From: an uncultured Collinsella sp. | GTDB taxonomy: Bacteria > Actinomycetota > Coriobacteriia > Coriobacteriales > Coriobacteriaceae | Length of the DNA stretch: 61,883 nt | Direction of reading: 5' to 3' | Assembly (NCBI GenBank): GCA_900758375.1 | Contig: CAAERJ010000023.1 | Location: 1-61,883 of the forward strand | Part shown: piece after piece, positions 60,249 to 61,883 of the stretch | How the letters are laid out: each line of letters starts with the position of its first letter | Numbering within the stretch: the first letter of the stretch is position 1 | Position numbers and translations under genes: made by a program | Notes under the pieces: model-generated | Databases searched by the model: none | What the model was told of the DNA's origin: nothing | What the model saw: only the letters and a program-made list of their open reading frames with translations

Positions 60249-61367
60249 ATGAATCCAAATCCCTTTAAGCCCACGGCTGGCAAGCGGCCTCCGATACTCA
60301 TCGGTCGCGAGTCGGTCATCGAAGATTTCGAGGAAGGGCTCGCTAACGGCGCCGGAGCGCCGGGCAGGCTCATGCTCATTACGGGAAACCGCGGCTGCGG
60401 CAAGACAGTTCTCCTGCGGGAGCTGCAACGTCTAGCCAGCGAGCGTGGATGGGCGGTTATCTCCGATTCCGCTTCGCTTGGCTTATGCGACCGCCTGGCC
60501 GATGCGCTTCGCTCGAATAAACCCGTTGTGACGTCAATGGAGTTCGGTCCGTCGTTTGGCCGGATGTCGGTCGAGGCGGCGCGAGCAAAGGGTGAAACGT
60601 TACGAGGGCTGGTCAACGAGCGCCTCAAGAAGCTCGGTCCAGGCAAGGGCATACTGTTTGCGATTGACGAGGCGCAATCGGCGTCTATCGAGGAACTGGC
60701 GGCTCTCGCCGTTCTCTATCAGCAAGTGCTCGGAGATCAGGATGCTACGGGATTGCCCGATAGCGACCAGCGCGGTCTTGCGCTGGTGTTCGCTGGATTG
60801 CCCAGTATGGTTGATGACTTGCTCGAAGAGCCGAGCGTGACGTTTTTGCGGCGTGCCCAGCAGCGTACGCTGGGGGCGATATCTTTGCCCAAGGTGCGCG
60901 ATTCGTATATCCAGACGGTCAAAGACGCTGGTCTTTACGTTGACGCGGAGACGGCGGACCTTGCGGCACGCAAGAGCATGGGGCATCCCTATATGGTTCA
61001 GCTGGTGGGATATTACATGTGGCGGGCTGCTGTCCGGCATGGCTCTCAGGTCATTGAAGTGTGCGATGTCGAGGCTGGCTACGCCGATGCCGTCTCCGAG
61101 TTCTACGAAGCGGTTGACGCGCCTCTGTATTACGGGCTGCGCAGTCCACAGCGCCTCTTTATCGAGGCCATGGCTGCTGACGAGGGCAAGCCGACGCGCA
61201 TGGCGGATATCATTGAGCGCTGCGATCGCACTCAGAGCTGGGCGAGTAAATATCGTGCAAGCCTGATTCGCGAGCGTGTCATCGAGGCTGCCGGATACGG
61301 CCTCGTCCGGTTTACCGTGCCCATGCTGGGCGCGTACATTAGCGATCGCATTTTATGGCACGAGTAG
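60249..61367 (+). CDS. AAA ATPase with C-terminal winged helix
   Basis: 372 residues. P-loop ITGNRGCGKTVLL near 44-57, Walker B LFAIDEAQSAS near 139, a sensor-type FAGLPSMVDDLLEE, and a C-terminal wHTH-like end (RMADIIERCDRTQSWASKYR, ASLIRERVIEAAGYGLVRFT). The layout resembles the MoxR/Orc1-like archaeal-type ATPases widespread in Coriobacteriia. Intact relative of the remnant at 8510. GGAGG precedes the ATG by six bases. Function unknown; DNA binding is likely. Confidence 0.88.
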   Translation: MNPNPFKPTAGKRPPILIGRESVIEDFEEGLANGAGAPGRLMLITGNRGCGKTVLLRELQRLASERGWAVISDSASLGLCDRLADALRSNKPVVTSMEFGPSFGRMSVEAARAKGETLRGLVNERLKKLGPGKGILFAIDEAQSASIEELAALAVLYQQVLGDQDATGLPDSDQRGLALVFAGLPSMVDDLLEEPSVTFLRRAQQRTLGAISLPKVRDSYIQTVKDAGLYVDAETADLAARKSMGHPYMVQLVGYYMWRAAVRHGSQVIEVCDVEAGYADAVSEFYEAVDAPLYYGLRSPQRLFIEAMAADEGKPTRMADIIERCDRTQSWASKYRASLIRERVIEAAGYGLVRFTVPMLGAYISDRILWHE

Positions 61368-61377
61368 GGTGATAAAG

Positions 61378-61883
61378 GTGACAGAACAGAAGATGAGCCC
61401 GCAGGCTATCGAAGTGCGTGGAGCGCGTGTACACAACCTCAAGGACATCGATATCGATATTCCGCTGGGAAAGCTCGTGGGTATTGCCGGCGTGTCGGGT
61501 TCGGGCAAGAGCTCGCTGGCGCTGGGGGTTCTTTATGCCGAGGGCTCGCGCCGCTATCTGGAGGCGCTCAGCACCTATACCCGCCGTCGTCTGACGCAGG
61601 CCGAACATGCCCAGGTGGATGAGGTCTTGCACGTGCCGGCGGCGCTCGCGCTGCACCAGCGTCCGAGCGTGCCGGGCGTGCGCTCGACCTTTGGTACCAT
61701 GACCGAGCTCAACAACAGCCTGCGTCTGCTCTTTAGCCGTTGCGCCCATCACGTGTGCCCGCATTGCGGGGCGCGTGTGGAACCGAGCCTTAACGTAGCT
61801 GCGGGCCTGTCGCTCACGTGTCCGACATGCGGCCGCGAGTTCTACGCGCCGAGTGCCGAGGATTTGGCTTTCAATAGCGGCGG
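61378..61883 (+). CDS. UvrA-like ABC ATPase (5' part, runs off the window)
   Basis: 168 residues visible from GTG 61378; ATG 61393 is an alternative. IEVRGARVHNLKDIDIDIPL, Walker A GVSGSGKSSLALGVLY and the zinc motifs CPHCG and CPTCG are UvrA hallmarks. The stretch after Walker A (EALSTYTRRRLTQAEHAQVD) differs markedly from standard UvrA (SLSAYARQFL...), so this is likely a UvrA-like paralogue of the drug-resistance type rather than the repair enzyme. Starts 10 bases after the ATPase stop. Confidence 0.85.
   Translation, partial: MTEQKMSPQAIEVRGARVHNLKDIDIDIPLGKLVGIAGVSGSGKSSLALGVLYAEGSRRYLEALSTYTRRRLTQAEHAQVDEVLHVPAALALHQRPSVPGVRSTFGTMTELNNSLRLLFSRCAHHVCPHCGARVEPSLNVAAGLSLTCPTCGREFYAPSAEDLAFNSG

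Overview
This 61.9 kb window looks like a chromosomal segment of a gut Coriobacteriia member, most likely Collinsella or a close relative. That is inferred from high G+C, dense short operons on both strands, strong AGGAGG-type ribosome sites, a divergent second type IIA topoisomerase pair, a CD1871A-type CxxC mini-protein, an EFR1-type flavodoxin/ferredoxin protein, and families of small intergenic hairpins. No rRNA, tRNA, CRISPR array, integrase or intact transposase was recognised.

Left part (1-9200) is an accessory, partly decayed region. It begins with a frameshifted DUF4143-type ATPase preceded by a 15-bp-arm palindrome. An iron alcohol dehydrogenase and two aldo/keto reductases follow, flanking a flavodoxin remnant. 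A divergent LysR gene sits beside the second reductase, and both reductases share a precisely spaced promoter motif. A MerR regulator with a textbook-like operator then faces an operon for a carboxymuconolactone-decarboxylase/cupin fusion and an alpha/beta hydrolase, followed by an FMN reductase and a second ATPase remnant behind iteron-like repeats.

Middle part (9200-31500): the topoisomerase pair; an acetyltransferase; an XRE regulator with a membrane partner behind a three-box operator; a 1455-residue surface protein with a twin-arginine-like signal and an LAGTG sortase-like motif, behind a LuxR regulator; a two-component system divergent from a CxxC peptide / Fe-S membrane protein / TlpA lipoprotein operon; a 1084-residue fused ABC exporter; a membrane protein; and a Dus enzyme.

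Repeat-rich part (28600-33000, with outliers to 60200): three copies of an exactly 182-bp inverted-repeat element, two 55-nt hairpins with a covarying base pair, a 233-bp element with inverted ends, hairpins on or beside stop codons, and a four-unit tandem array of 57-nt hairpins upstream of prfC.

Right part (32700-61883): housekeeping and transport genes including a glutaredoxin, XRE-TipAS regulator, trmO, PatB-type lyase, PPOX protein, hybrid sensor kinase, K+ channel, LOG protein, ClC channel, EFR1, two EamA exporters, a GntR-controlled ABC-2 transporter, prfC, a VUT-type transporter behind a possible pseudoknot leader, ung, MATE, rlmA, an RsmJ-like enzyme, a TetM-like GTPase, an intact AAA ATPase behind 10-bp-period repeats, and the 5' part of a UvrA-like gene running off the end.

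The best candidates for undescribed biology are the 182-bp element, the 57-nt hairpin array, the stop-codon hairpins, the repeat-led ATPases, and the CxxC/Fe-S/TlpA redox operon.
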